Below, one piece after another: positions 5,259 through 5,317 of a DNA stretch of 5,317 nucleotides. The stretch's first letter is position 1, and every line of letters starts with the position of its first letter. The position numbers and the translations under genes were made by a program. Origin of the DNA: Dehalococcoidia bacterium (lineage in GTDB: Bacteria; Chloroflexota; Dehalococcoidia; Dehalococcoidales; E44-bin46); the NCBI GenBank assembly GCA_020343755.1, contig CP070810.1, positions 532,597-537,913 on the forward strand, written 5' to 3'. Below the pieces are notes generated by a model. That model did not search any database. It saw only the letters and a program-made list of their open reading frames with translations, and was not told where the DNA came from.

Positions 5259-5317
5259 GGAGAGGAGCTAGTCCCAATGGCTGAGTTGGATTCGGCCGGG
5301 GTTATTGCTTTCAGTGA
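5256..5317 (+). pseudogene. pyrC: In-frame TAG and continuation of pyrC (3' partial)
   Basis: After TAG (5256-5258) the same frame reads GEELVPMAELDSAGVIAFS to the window edge, which matches what dihydroorotases carry after their PIGCIS(K/R)GR segment, ahead of the usual SDDG. The break is therefore a single stop codon replacing one residue (probably Gln CAG or Lys AAG), not a frameshift. The rest of the gene runs out of the window. A GAGGAG (5262-5267) 9 bases before ATG 5277 could in principle restart translation. Confidence 0.8.

Noticed and set aside
5200..5317. Frameshift in pyrC
   Set aside because: The downstream homologous-looking residues are in the same frame as the upstream part; only a stop codon separates them.
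1..5317. CRISPR array, tRNA, rRNA, transposon or large repeat
   Set aside because: No direct-repeat series, tRNA-like cloverleaf, transposase or terminal inverted repeats were seen on either strand by eye.

Overview
This is a bacterial window with six protein-coding genes, all on the + strand, in two blocks. The layout suggests an anaerobe of the Chloroflexota (Dehalococcoidia-like). The hints are a surface-protein-type ZU5-like beta-sandwich domain with a proline linker, a PyrR-controlled pyrR-pyrB-pyrC order, and an aspartate carbamoyltransferase fused to a PyrI-type zinc domain. The lineage is an inference from gene content, not a proof; Firmicutes-like or Thermotoga-like relatives share some of these traits.

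Block 1 (1-2611) is an arsenic/organoarsenical export cluster. It starts with the 3' part of a gene whose product joins a ZU5-like domain to a thioredoxin-like ArsF-family domain with a CxxC motif. This gene overlaps, by a TGATG junction, a six-helix ArsG-type membrane protein of the DsbD/CcdA fold. After a 96-base gap with no convincing gene comes an ACR3-type arsenite efflux permease with a TTG start and a very strong ribosome binding site. No arsR, arsC or arsM lies inside the window; they may lie upstream.

Block 2 (about 2690-5317) is the start of a pyrimidine biosynthesis operon. A sigma70-type promoter with an extended -10 precedes a roughly 100-base leader. The leader holds a textbook PyrR-binding hairpin, a competing 11-bp antiterminator, and an 11-bp hairpin with a GCAA tetraloop and a U-rich tail. 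This last hairpin also buries the pyrR Shine-Dalgarno sequence, so UMP/UTP-bound PyrR could cut both transcription and translation. pyrR, the fused pyrB-pyrI(zinc) gene and pyrC follow. PyrR senses UMP/UTP versus PRPP, PyrB makes carbamoyl-aspartate, and PyrC closes the ring to dihydroorotate. carA/carB and pyrD/pyrK would be expected further downstream.

The main oddities are: (i) an in-frame amber codon in pyrC at 5256-5258, with homologous-looking coding sequence continuing in the same frame to the window edge; (ii) a third, Ada-like metal-site domain at the PyrB C-terminus whose three expected cysteines are all replaced; (iii) the combined terminator/SD-sequestering hairpin before pyrR; and (iv) the ZU5-like/ArsF-like fusion. 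No RNA gene, CRISPR array, insertion sequence or large repeat was seen.
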